From Gordionus sp. m RMFG-2023 (Eukaryota > Nematomorpha > Gordioida > Chordodea > Parachordodidae): DNA of 64,000 bases. Positions 1-9,299 of the stretch are shown here, one piece after another. The stretch is taken from the NCBI RefSeq assembly GCF_954871325.1, contig NC_088776.1, positions 13,888,052 through 13,952,051 on the forward strand, given 5' to 3'. A program made the translations under genes and the position numbers. Every line of letters begins with the position of its first letter. The first letter of the stretch is position 1. The notes beneath the pieces were generated by a model. That model had not been told where the DNA came from. It saw nothing but the letters and a program-made list of their open reading frames with translations, and ran no database searches.

Positions 1-955
1 AAAAATACCCCCGGAAAAAACCCCCAGGAAATAAAACCCCGGAAAATAAACCCCCAGGGAAAAAAAACCCCGGATTTTTTTTTCATATTTATAGAATTTG
101 TCACAAGAAGCAATTCTCAATTCCAAACATGTCGAATTGAGCCTCGATTTCCTCCTAAAACTTGGAACGTGAATAGGAGTACTCTATCCAACGAAGAACG
201 CACAAATAATCAATGCGAAGGTTGGAATCATCGTTTTTCTAATCTGGTTGGGAATAAACACCAATCAATTTGGGTATTGATTAAAAAAAATGAAATGTGA
301 GGTGGCTACCGATTAAACTAAACTTGAACGATGGCATGTAGATAGTTGGACACCGAAAAAAATCGCAGAGTTATAATACCCAGATTCGGTTAAAGAAACT
401 TTGCGAGGAATACCGTGATGGGGTGCAAAGCCTTCCAGATTTTATAAGAGCGATTTCCTTCAATATTCGATGTCAATCAATATAAATTTTATTCTGAATG
501 ATTAAATTTGTATATATAATCATGATTTATCAATAAAATAAATATATTTTATTACAAAATTTTTTCAAATTTATTCTACTTAATATCGTAATTAAGGATG
601 GATATTGTATTTATTACTATAGCAAATGATCTTTACGAAAATAAGAAATACATGGGTTATTTTACTGGGGTATTTTTTCCCAGTACCAATTTGAACTTCA
701 GCATTTTATCTTGTATAAGCATTTTTTTATGGAGGGTATATGAGAAATCTTTAAATAATGAATTAGGGCCTAAAGAAATTTAGCTTATTAATATATTATA
801 ATATTTTTTTCTAAAATACTAATTTATCTATATTTTATAAATATGAGTATATCTATTATAATCCAAATAAAAATATACCTATATATTAGGTCTTAAGTAA
901 ATTCTATAAATATTGGAAAAAAATCCAGGGGTTTATTTTCCGGGGGTTTTTTAGA
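1..955. mobile_element. Element bounded by CCCCGG-type inverted repeats, left end cut by window
   Basis: The first 75 bases repeat short blocks of the type CCCCCGGAAAA and CCCCCAGG. The reverse complement of the same blocks (CCAGGGG...CCGGGGG) occurs at about 924-951, so the two ends pair as inverted repeats. The interior carries a transposase fragment related to MULE transposases (130-420). I infer a decayed cut-and-paste element of roughly 1 kb. No target duplication can be tested because the left edge is at the window boundary. The rest of the interior (420-920) is AT-rich with no recognisable gene. Confidence 0.45.
130..420 (+). pseudogene. MULE-type transposase C-terminal fragment
   Basis: Frame 1 reads about 57 codons from 130 to a TGA at about 298-300. 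It contains the motif RTNNQCEGWNHRF followed by a G-N-K-H-Q-S-I-W stretch. This closely resembles the C-terminal RTNN.vEGWH...vG..hp.iW signature of MULE transposases, often linked to FLYWCH zinc fingers in animals. Downstream of the stop, another frame still reads like the family tail (for example VDSWTPKKIAELY), which suggests a frameshift. The DDE catalytic part is absent. It is a dead fragment inside the element at 1-955. Confidence 0.55.
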
Positions 956-956
956 C

Positions 957-1923
957 TAAAATTGTTGCAATGTAACCCATGAGTATTAAGGGTAATAGAA
1001 ATATCAAAATTTAAATTTGTAATAAAAATTGGGTAAAATTAAAAATAGAGATTCTTCAAAATTTTTGAATTTTAAATATGGGCTAGACATTGGCCTCAAA
1101 ATTTTGTTTTGCAGACACAGCTACGCCTGATCAAAAAACCACGTCCCATGCAACTTTCCCAAAATTTTGCCATTTATTTCTATTGTAATTTAATAATAAT
1201 GTCTTAAATTTAATTTTATATTTAGAATAAAATTTAAATTTGTGATAGAAATCATATTGAATAAAATTTAAAATAGATATGCTTGAAAATTTTTTAATTT
1301 TAAATATGGACCAGACATTAGCCTGAATTTTTTTTTCTCAAACCTGGCCAATCCATAATAATTTTGTAATTTTTTTCCAAGCCTGGAGATAGGTAAATCT
1401 CTGAAAACTATATTGTTGGGAAAATTTTCTCAAGCCCGCTAAAGACCATAATAATTTTGTTGTTGAGAACTGAAATAAAATATATAAAAGTCATAATTCA
1501 TTTAAAAATAAAATCAGAATATGAAAGTTGCATGGGCTTGGTTTTTTAATCAGGCCTGGGGATTTCTGCAAAAAAAAATTTTCAGGCCAATGTCTAGCCC
1601 ATATTTAAAATTAAAAAATTTTCAAGCATTTCTATTTTATATTTTACACAATATGATTTCTATCACAAATCTAAATTTTATTCTAAATATAAAATTAAAT
1701 TTTAGACATTTTTTATTAAATTACAATAAAAATAAATGGCAAAATTTTATAAAAGTTACATGGGACTTGGTTTTTTGATCAGGCCTGGCTATGTCTGCAA
1801 AAATATAAAATTCAAAAATCTTAAAGCATCTCTATTATAAATTTTATCCAATATGATTTCCATCACAAATTTAAATTTTGATATTTCTAATACATGCTCA
1901 CGGTATACATTGCAACAATTTTA
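957..1923. repeat. Foldback (long inverted repeat) element, about 0.97 kb
   Basis: The sequence from about 957 to 1335 is repeated as its reverse complement at about 1545-1923. The outer ends share TAAAATTGTTGCAATGTA. Further paired blocks include the one around CTAGACATTGGCCT at 1083 and its counterpart AGGCCAATGTCTAG near 1585. The arms are about 380 bp, separated by a spacer of about 210 bp, with no convincing coding capacity. Related debris containing AAATCTCTGAAAA and a CCAGGCTTG-like block is seen near 22960-23010 and 32870-32935, so this is a dispersed family. I see no clear target duplication. Confidence 0.7.
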
Positions 1924-2155
1924 CCTCTTTCTCTCCTAAATTTTAATATTTATATAAAATTTATTAATAAAGTATATTCAGTACCTGTTGAATAATGATC
2001 TTAATATGAATTGTATTATGTAACGCGTATTCACTTAACATTTTTGTTCATGATATATTATATTTTTGCGTTATTTTATAAACTCTCTCTATATATAAAT
2101 TAATTACAGCTGATCTAGTTAGCAATGTATCTGGCTTGGGTTTCAACGGGTTCAA

Positions 2156-3148
2156 ATGGATATAAAATTACCTGATTTTACACCTTATAAGTTTCCGAAA
2201 CTTATTGGACCACTGACTGAGATTTACTTAGATAGGGTGTTAAGTTACTTTTCGACCAGCACAGTATCGGACTCCATTAAAATAAATACTTTACTTAATA
2301 ATTTATCTGATGATGTGTTTGATAATATTAAATCAATTTATTCAAGTACTGAGATTTTAGATCTTAAGATAGTGATTAAGAAATTAGGATACCTTTTACC
2401 AATACAGGATAAAAATATTTTAATCAACAAATTTAACTTATCATACTAAAATTATAATGAAAACTTTTTGGAATGGTACGTTAGAGTATCTAAATTAAAT
2501 AAAAAATGTGATTTTTCAGATGATAGTAGGATAAAAGAAAAATTAAGAACGTCTACCTTAAATGATAAAATAAAATATAAATTAAGTAAAAATACTAATT
2601 TAACCTTAAACGAAATGGTGGAGATAGGAAGTAGATTAGATAGCATTAATAATAAACCAGATAATATAAGTTATATGAATTACGATAAAAAGTCTGACAA
2701 AGATAAAAACTTTAACATTAGAAATAGAAATAACAATAATAATTTTAGACCTGATAATAATTTTAGAAATAATTTTAGACAAAATTATGATAATAGAGAT
2801 AATAATTATAATAGGAATAAAAATAGGAATTACGACAATAATAATTTTAGATAGTATGATAGGAATTACGGTAATAATAATTCTAGATACCACGACAATT
2901 ATAATAACTATAACTACACAACTATGCAAGTTGATACGGGATCCAAACACACCATCATACCTCATGGTCTGGCTAAAAAACTTGGTATTAGAGATGTTAA
3001 TAGATCCGAGTTACAACTTACCGCTTATGACGGAAATTTAATTAAGATCATCGGCATTACACAAGAAGTGACTTATGAAGTTATCTCAAAATATTTACAA
3101 GCGGTAGTCGATGAGTCTAGGAAAAATGCCTTGTTGGGACGTACATGA
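2156..3148 (+). pseudogene. gag-aspartic protease ORF with two in-frame stops
   Basis: One frame runs from ATG 2156 to a stop at 3146-3148, interrupted only by TAA at 2447-2449 and TAG at 2852-2854. The first part resembles the capsid of Gypsy-type Gag and aligns with the gag at 51068. The middle (about 2690-2900) is an N/R/D-rich basic tail like a nucleocapsid without CCHC knuckles. The last part has the protease motif MQVDTGSKHTIIP, with the catalytic DTG, followed later by ALLGRTW (GRT overlaps the point where the copy ends). The TAG falls exactly between the basic tail and the protease, the place where some retroelements use readthrough; it may equally be a mutation. The family is recognisable; activity is unlikely. 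Confidence 0.65.
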
Positions 3149-3300
3149 ATCAACGCTTTCAAAAATATTTTAATTAACACAAATTACCTAAAGATGAATT
3201 CTTAGGTATAATTAAAAATTTTTAATTTTTTTTAAAGAGAGGGAAATGTGCATAATATCTATTTGCATAAATACTAATATATAAATAAAAATAAATTTAA

Positions 3301-3381
3301 ACACTAAAACGCGAACAAATAAATCGGACACTAAAACGCGAAAAAATAAATTGGACACTAAAACGCGAAAAATTAAAACGC
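3301..3381 (+). repeat. 27-bp tandem repeat, three units
   Basis: Three adjacent copies of a 27-base unit beginning ACACTAAAACGCGAA lie at 3301-3327, 3328-3354 and 3355-3381, the last diverging at its end. They sit in the 3' untranslated part of LTR element copy 1, between the protease and the 3' LTR. The GC-containing ACGCGAA core stands out in this AT-rich background. No function is evident. Confidence 0.75.
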
Positions 3382-3769
3382 TGAAAATTTTATATAACAA
3401 TCTTATTGATTTATCATTCTTCACTTATTTTTATATCCAACTTGATGAATTATTATTTCTAATTATTCGTGACTGACGGATGATAATAACAATTTTGAAA
3501 AATGATAATAATAACGACTGAGCATTACCAAGCAACCTACATGATGAAATCATGATTTATAAAGACAACTTACGATAAGGATATCAAGCTTACGATATAA
3601 ACAAACCAACGTGCAAAATCGATTTAAACAAACCAACGATTGGGACAAACCATCGATTACGATGACTTATGAAACAACTTGATAACTAAAACAATAAACC
3701 ACTTAGACAACAAACATTCTATGACAGCTTGGAAGATTCTATGGGAGGCTTCTTTTAGAAGAAGGATAA

Positions 3770-3877
3770 TGTTGAATAATGATCTTAATATGATTTTAGT
3801 TTGTAAAAAATGTTATATAAACGATAAGAAAAAGAGAAAATAAACAGATTGAAAAATAATATTTTTACATTTCTTCA
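3770..3877 (+). repeat. 3' LTR of gag-protease element copy 1
   Basis: It begins TGTTGAATAATGATCTTAAT, the same as the 5' LTR start at 1986, and ends ...TTCA immediately before the target duplication GTACC. The length is about 108 bp. Its interior no longer matches the 5' LTR, so one or both were altered or are old. Confidence 0.5.
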
Positions 3878-3882
3878 GTACC

Positions 3883-4560
3883 ATACACACAAACTAAATA
3901 ATTACCCTTCAACCCCGTCAGCTAGTATGGTAATAAAGGGCAGAATTTTAAAAATATCAGCTATATTAATATATATACAATTAATATTTTAAATTTAATT
4001 ATATTCAAGTTGGTGCATGCTTAAAACATACGACTTTGAAACGGGAGGCTAAAGCAAAAAAATAACATTACACTATATAGTCTCCTTAAATTTTGAATAC
4101 ATTAGGAAGATACGAAAACGATCATGTTTTGATTATGGAGATTATATATATTAGATATATTTATATATATATACAAAATAAGTTTTAAGAAAATGTATTT
4201 TAAATACAAATACCTATATAAAAGTTTAAAAAATAAGTATTCAAATACAAATACTTTGACGAATACTTTTTGCACAAATAATTTAACGAATACTTTATGC
4301 AAGTCATTTATGCACCAATATAAAAATATTAATTCTTTTTTAAAATTTATGTATATATCATCATATCGAAAATGTTCCAATCATATTTTATCTGCAATGA
4401 TATAAATATATTTATTGCAACAGCATATCAGATAACTTATGTTATAATTATAATTGCAAATAAAATATCATTAATTGTACAGTTTTATAGAGAGTATAAA
4501 GCAAATAAAAAATTCAAATAAATCATTCCTCACTTGACATACTCCTTAAACTGGAGAACA
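3883..4560. other. AT-rich spacer with simple repeats
   Basis: It contains TA-rich simple sequence near 4140-4180 and a block of repeated AAATACAAATAC / GAATACTTT motifs at 4193-4300. A similar block occurs at about 6240-6360, so the two may be remnants of one repeat family. No gene was recognised. Confidence 0.4.
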
Positions 4561-4595
4561 TCTTTACACTTCTTCCATCACACAAGTCCTTTTTT

Positions 4596-5720
4596 TTGCT
4601 AAAAAATTTCTTTTTTATACCAAGGATTCTTTACGCACTTCGGTCAACACCAATTTTTAAATATCCTATTCCTCTCCAAACTTACGAAAAAGGAATAAAG
4701 GACTTAACCGAAAAAATAGTAAATATCAGATTCAACGAAACCGCTTGGGCCCAAGCAACTCTTCCAACCAAATTTGGTGGTCTCGGCATCAGATCTCCAC
4801 TTGACTTAGCAACAACTACTTTCATATCGAGTAGTCTCTTGACAAAGCCAATAACCACCGCCCATAATTCTAAAGAAGACCTTTCCTTAATCGTGGCTAT
4901 GGATATTTGGAAAACAAGGATCAATGCTGATTCTCATCCCCCCACAACAAATAAACAAAAAGACTGGGATGCACCAGTGGTTGCTCGCTGCGTTGAAACT
5001 CTCTTATCTAGCATGCAATCTACCGACCGCACCCTATTCTTTTCCTTGCTCAATGGTACGGGACATGAGTTTCTTGAGGCCATCCCATCTACCAATCTTC
5101 AGCTTCAACTATCCAACAATGAATTTACCCATGCCATCGGCATTCGTCTAAATTGTTCCATCACTCACCCCCACATCTGCTCAGGGTGCAACTCGCCAGT
5201 TGACTCGAAGGGTAGACATAGTTTACATTGTCGCTCCTGCAATGGACAATTCATCAGACACAAGCAATGTAATACAATCATCCAACATGCTCTGAAATCC
5301 GCCCAAATTCCTTCCACGTTAGAACCACAGGGTCTATTTAGATCTGACGGTAAACGTCCTGATGGGATCTCTCAAATCCCATGGAGGAGAGGCCAACTTT
5401 TGGTATGGGACTATTCCTGTATTGACCCCTTGGCCCCATCCAACCACGCCATCAACATCCTTGACCAGAAGGAACAACTTAAAATTTCTAAATACACAGA
5501 AATAATAAACGATCATTGCTTCATCCCAACCATATCAACCACTCTTGGCACCTTCGGCAAACTCGCCTTAGCATTTTTCAAAAAATTAGGATCACAAATC
5601 AGCAAACTCTCAGAAGAACCTCGAGAGGGTTTTTTTCTTCGTCAACGATTATCCATAGCGATTCACAAAGCTAATTATATCAGTTTCAATGGTAGCCTTC
5701 TAGCCAAAGAGCTATCATAG
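4596..5720 (+). CDS. Non-LTR retrotransposon ORF tail: RT thumb plus restriction-like endonuclease (5'-truncated)
   Basis: The frame is uninterrupted for 374 codons and ends at TAG 5718-5720. The N-terminal third matches the post-catalytic part of non-LTR reverse transcriptases common in invertebrates, with LPTKFGGLGIR near residue 57. The C-terminal half has a CCHC-like zinc cluster (CSGC...H.LHC, about residues 195-212), then RHKQCN, then the PD-(D/E)XK-like endonuclease signature KRPDG...LLVWDYSC (about residues 254-276). The RT palm with the YxDD motif is missing, as expected for 5' truncation during target-primed integration. Codons are markedly GC-richer than the surroundings, suggesting a fairly recent insertion. 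The ATG used is only the first in frame and is not a biological start. Confidence 0.75.
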   Translation: MLKNFFFIPRILYALRSTPIFKYPIPLQTYEKGIKDLTEKIVNIRFNETAWAQATLPTKFGGLGIRSPLDLATTTFISSSLLTKPITTAHNSKEDLSLIVAMDIWKTRINADSHPPTTNKQKDWDAPVVARCVETLLSSMQSTDRTLFFSLLNGTGHEFLEAIPSTNLQLQLSNNEFTHAIGIRLNCSITHPHICSGCNSPVDSKGRHSLHCRSCNGQFIRHKQCNTIIQHALKSAQIPSTLEPQGLFRSDGKRPDGISQIPWRRGQLLVWDYSCIDPLAPSNHAINILDQKEQLKISKYTEIINDHCFIPTISTTLGTFGKLALAFFKKLGSQISKLSEEPREGFFLRQRLSIAIHKANYISFNGSLLAKELS

Positions 5721-6356
5721 ACAACGCTTACGTCCCTTTTTCATTTTTGTTCCCCTGCGTCACACCATCTCCGTTCTTTTTTTTAATAGTATTATTATAT
5801 ATTTTTCAAATACAAAATAATTTAAAAATTACATTCATTATATAATATTTATAAAAATACTATATAACATTTTAGAACTTTATATAAATTTCAAAGATTT
5901 ACAAAAAAATGCCAAAATAAGAATATTAAATTTGAAAATAAAAGAAATATAATGTTCCCATGCGAGAGATTTGCTCAAAAATTTCTTATTTATCTATAAT
6001 TGCTAAATGGTATATAGAGGATAGGGGCATTGTTAGTGTTACAGATAATACATATCTTCCTTTAGTTCTATATCATTATCTTTGTTAAAAAAAATTATAT
6101 CGATTTCATTTTCGTAAATATTTATTTTAAAAATAAACGGATATGTTAATTCGCTAACTCTGATCACAAATATAATATTTTAATTAATAAATTGTGGATA
6201 ATTTAAAATTCAATTTGTAATAAAAATAAAAGTATTTGTTCTGAAATCGTAATTTATAAAATACTTTATTTTAGTATTTAAAATATAAATACTTTCTTAA
6301 ATATTCAATTAAATATAGAATACAAAAAATTATTTATATTTAGTATTTAAATACAA
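5721..6356. other. AT-rich region after the LINE tail
   Basis: The bases just after the stop (to about 5790) are probably the retrotransposon 3' UTR. Beyond that the sequence is AT-rich with repeated AAATACT/AGTATTT motifs at 6240-6360. No gene was found. Confidence 0.35.
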
Positions 6357-6381
6357 GTATTCACGTTATAGCCTAACCCTG
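6357..6381 (-). repeat. Solo hAT-like terminus CAGGGTTAGGCTATAACGTG
   Basis: On the minus strand the sequence starts CAGGGTTAGGCTATAACGTG, typical of hAT termini. It ends exactly where the homology between the three carboxypeptidase units begins (about 6383), which supports an insertion boundary. I could not find the partner terminus. Confidence 0.35.
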
Positions 6382-6399
6382 TCAACAGAAAATATTCTT

Positions 6400-6435
6400 A
6401 GAATTTTCAATTATCATTTCAAGTTATAAAAAATG
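6400..6435 (+). promoter_or_regulatory. Conserved upstream block of carboxypeptidase unit 1
   Basis: The block TCTTAGAATT...TTATCATTTCAAGTTATAAAAAATG occurs upstream of all three units (here, near 9168 and near 11457). The TATAAA lies 106 bases before the unit 1 ATG. Conservation among decayed copies reflects common origin, so promoter function is inference. The TATAAA core at constant spacing makes it the best candidate. Confidence 0.4.
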
Positions 6436-6547
6436 AAAATGTCATACTATTATATAATTTAATGTTACTTTTAATATTTTGTGCTTTCTTTATGTGTCAG
6501 CCTATTTAAGTAACTGAATGAATAAATATTATGATAATTATTTATAT

Positions 6548-8604
6548 CAGGGCCGTAATCAGAGGGCAACTACTTAGGGGGGAGGGCAATATCTTTTTGA
6601 AAGGTTAGACACTCATATAAATTTTTGCTATTTTTATTATAAATTTGTAAATGTAAATATGAATACAAAATAATACTCGACGATTTTTATTATTTTAACA
6701 TAAATGAATTAAATGCCAAATTTTGTGTTTTTTTTTCACAAACCATTAAATAAATTTTGTTTACGTCAATCTTTCATCGATTTTCTAGTGCTCGATAGAA
6801 CTCTTTTTAGTAAAGAGAATGAGGACTCACAATAAGCCCTTGATACCACAATGATCATGGCTGCTCATTATCATTAATACAATTCTTTTTTATACATAAA
6901 ATTTACGATATTTTTAAAATTATGTGTTTAACTTCTGTAGCTATTAATTCTTTTGCTATTTCTTTACATGATGTAACGTTTCCACATTTAAGTTTAATAA
7001 TGATTCTAACGAGGTCATTTTATAGGATATAAAATACTCAGGAATAAGGTGTGGGGGGGGGGGCAATGTGTTAAAACATGATAGAAGATTATTAACATCT
7101 TGTGTAAATCCATCTAAAAGACGATCTAAAATAATTTCATAATTTTTTAAAGAACTCTAATTGGAGTTCTTTCTCAATCAAATTGCAATTTGGCATCGCC
7201 GAAAGAATCTTAAAGATTTGTTGGCGTTTTAAGTACCCTTGATGATTTTTGAAGGATGAGATTAAATATTGATATACGCTTCAGCCATAGTTCTTATCAA
7301 ATCAAATTATCACTTTATTATTTTTTAATATATGTTAATACAATTTTTTATCATCCACTCTACTAGTAACTATTGACACTTATTTAGTGGGTCTATTATT
7401 ATTACTTCACAAATTATACTGTCCAATATAATACAATTCATATTAATGCATTTAGATAAAGGACCGGAGGTTTCAACTGAATCATGAGGTGATACCACTG
7501 AATTAAAAGTTCTATTAGAAGAGTAAAATAATATTTCACCAATGCCTCACAATTCTCATAAATAATACGAGATGTTTCTAAATAACCAGTCCACCTCTGG
7601 TCTATCTTAAGAGTATGACCTGCATATTTATAGGATAATTTAAAACGCCTAGAAAAATTATACAATGCATATAAAAAATATAATATTATTACACCAAGAT
7701 AATTTTTTATTAATTTTTTTGAGAAGCAGATTTGTACTCCTCTATTTCGATCATGACTTTTGCACCATCAATGCCTTGGAATTAATATGTTCATTAAGTT
7801 GCTTTAAAATACAATTCATATTGCCTTCAGCAGAAATTCCCATTAGATTTTCTTAAATCTCTCCACAAAAAATATAACGAAGTATGTTCAGGTTTAACCT
7901 AATGTATCTTTTGTCTCTTTGTTATATTTTTCTGAAATATATTCCAGCCATATCTATCATAGATTAAACTTCATTTTGAATTTGATGTGATGTATATTGT
8001 GCATTTTGGATATTCATTTCATAATTTTATTTAATTCAAGATCTTTTTAAATGGTGTAAGAAAACATTGCTATAAATAGTTCAGAAGAATAAATCATCAA
8101 AAGCTAACTCCTGTATGCTAAGAAGTAGCACCAAGTCAAATAATGATTTAAGATAATAATGATCGGTTAATTTTCTGGTTAACCAGAATTGTTGCCTCAG
8201 TGTCCTTATTTATATTAAGAATTTTATCATGCCATATCGTTATTGAATTTAAATGAGTTTGATTTTCATTTTATAGCAGTCCCTTCTTAACAGATAAGAC
8301 ATTTTTTCAATAGCTGAATCCCTTTTGTCTAAATTAATCATTTCAGCGACTAATGAGTGAATGGATATTTTATAACTAATATTTTTTAGGTATATTCATA
8401 TTTATTATTTTGTATAAATTAAATAATATATGTCTAAAAACTTTGTTGCATTCTTATTTAGATTTAATTGTTATTTAAAATTTAATAACTAATACATTTT
8501 TTATTTGTCGGCCATTTTTGAGGGCCAAAAATTTTTTCATGAGGCCAGATTTGGAGACCAAAAAAATTTCCCCTCGAGGATCTCTCCCCCCTCTCACGGT
8601 CCTG
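6548..8604. mobile_element. hAT element in carboxypeptidase unit 1 exon 1
   Basis: The terminal inverted repeats are CAGGGCCGT at 6548 and ACGGTCCTG ending at 8604. The flanking 8-mers ATTTATAT (6540-6547) and ATTCATAT (8605-8612) match in 7 of 8 positions, the size expected for hAT. Just inside both ends lie G- or C-rich stretches (GGGGGGAGGGC at the left, CCCCCC at the right), and a poly-G run of about ten lies at 7050-7065. The interior is mostly decayed; one minus-strand stretch (7438-7665) still resembles transposase. Confidence 0.75.
7438..7665 (-). pseudogene. hAT transposase internal fragment (tentative)
   Basis: The minus-strand frame contains RWTGYLETSRIIYENCEALV, similar to the TRW....D....i.eny.ai region that precedes the insertion domain in zf-MYM/DUF4371-type hAT transposases. 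The flanks are not readable as transposase. It lies inside a hAT element with clear termini, which supports the assignment. Confidence 0.35.
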
Positions 8605-9167
8605 ATTCATATATATATCATATATCCTACAATTTGTGATATCTCCGCCATAGTTTATAGAATTTTCGTATTCCTCATAAGCTTATATTGTATTAATGAG
8701 GGTGAATAAGACAAAGGATATAAATTATCGAAGTGGCTAACCATTAAATTATTTAATAGTTTCATTATTTAAGGATGAATGTTGTATTTTTAAGAAAACA
8801 GCTGAATGTTGGATAAAAGTTGAATTAGATAGTCGGGCCTGATACATTCAAAGGCATTGCTTAAGATTTCTATATCGATGTTAAAAGGAAGTGCCAAATT
8901 TTTAATATTCTCTTGTAGTTTCCCATAATAGTCAGATTTTTTCCCACCCATTTTTCACCAATCATGCTAACTAATTACCTTTGTTACTTATTGTATTTTA
9001 TACTACACTCTTTTTTTTATTACAAGTTCTATACCAATAAATCATTTTGTAGTTTTTTCTCGAGATAAGAATATATGATTTATATATTATAGTCCTTTCA
9101 CTATTATATCACATTTAATCTCTAGATTTATATTTTTCATATGTTCAGAAATTTAACAGTAAACATT

Positions 9168-9202
9168 CTTAGAATTCTCTATTATTTCAAGTTATAAAAA
9201 TG
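9168..9202 (+). promoter_or_regulatory. Candidate promoter of the intact carboxypeptidase
   Basis: TCTTAGAATTCTCTATTATT followed by TCAAGTTATAAAAATG is shared with units 1 and 3. TATAAAAA begins at 9193, 107 bases before the ATG at 9300; in units 1 and 3 the distances are 106 and 108. A TATA box with a short 5' leader would fit. This rests on comparison of paralogous copies only. Confidence 0.4.
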
Positions 9203-9299
9203 TTAAGATTATACAATGCTATTATTTAATGTTTATCTTAATATTTAATTCTTTTTTTATGTGTTAGTCTAGAATTAAATAGTGGAATGAGAAAATATT

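Larger units (their letters stand above)
1986..3877 (+). mobile_element. Gag-protease-only LTR retroelement, copy 1
   Basis: The 24 bases at 1986-2009 (starting TGTTGAATAATG) recur exactly at 3770-3793, marking the starts of the two LTRs. A purine-rich tract (AGAAGAAGGA) lies just before the second. The element is flanked by GTACC at 1981-1985 and at 3878-3882, a 5-bp target duplication; the match can be extended to TTCAGTACC. Between the LTRs lie gag and aspartic protease sequences only: no reverse transcriptase, RNase H or integrase. It belongs to the same family as the element at 50633-53006, whose LTR also starts TGTTGAATA. The 5' LTR has diverged strongly after its first 24 bases. Confidence 0.7.
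6531..8900 (+). pseudogene. Carboxypeptidase unit 1: exon 1 split by hAT insertion, catalytic part lost
   Basis: The ATG at 6531 starts the same exon as the intact gene (ATGATAATTATT against ATGACAACTATT at 9300). After 17 bases it is interrupted by the hAT element 6548-8604. Homology resumes at 8605 (ATTCATAT, then CCTACAATTTGTGAT...), continues through the exon 1 end and the tiny intron, and enters exon 2 at about 8774-8898 (TGATACATTCAAAGG against TGATACATTCAATGA in unit 2). After about 8900 the homology stops, and sequence like the intact gene's 3' flank (CATGCTAACTAATTACC) appears at 8965. The whole M14 catalytic domain was therefore deleted. Stops and frameshifts are present. Confidence 0.75.

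Noticed and set aside
598-783. 61-codon plus-strand frame
   Set aside because: No recognisable motif and located in decayed transposon sequence; likely chance.
2636-2965. 109-codon minus-strand frame rich in Ile and Val
   Set aside because: Shadow of the Asn-rich nucleocapsid-like region of the gag pseudogene on the plus strand.
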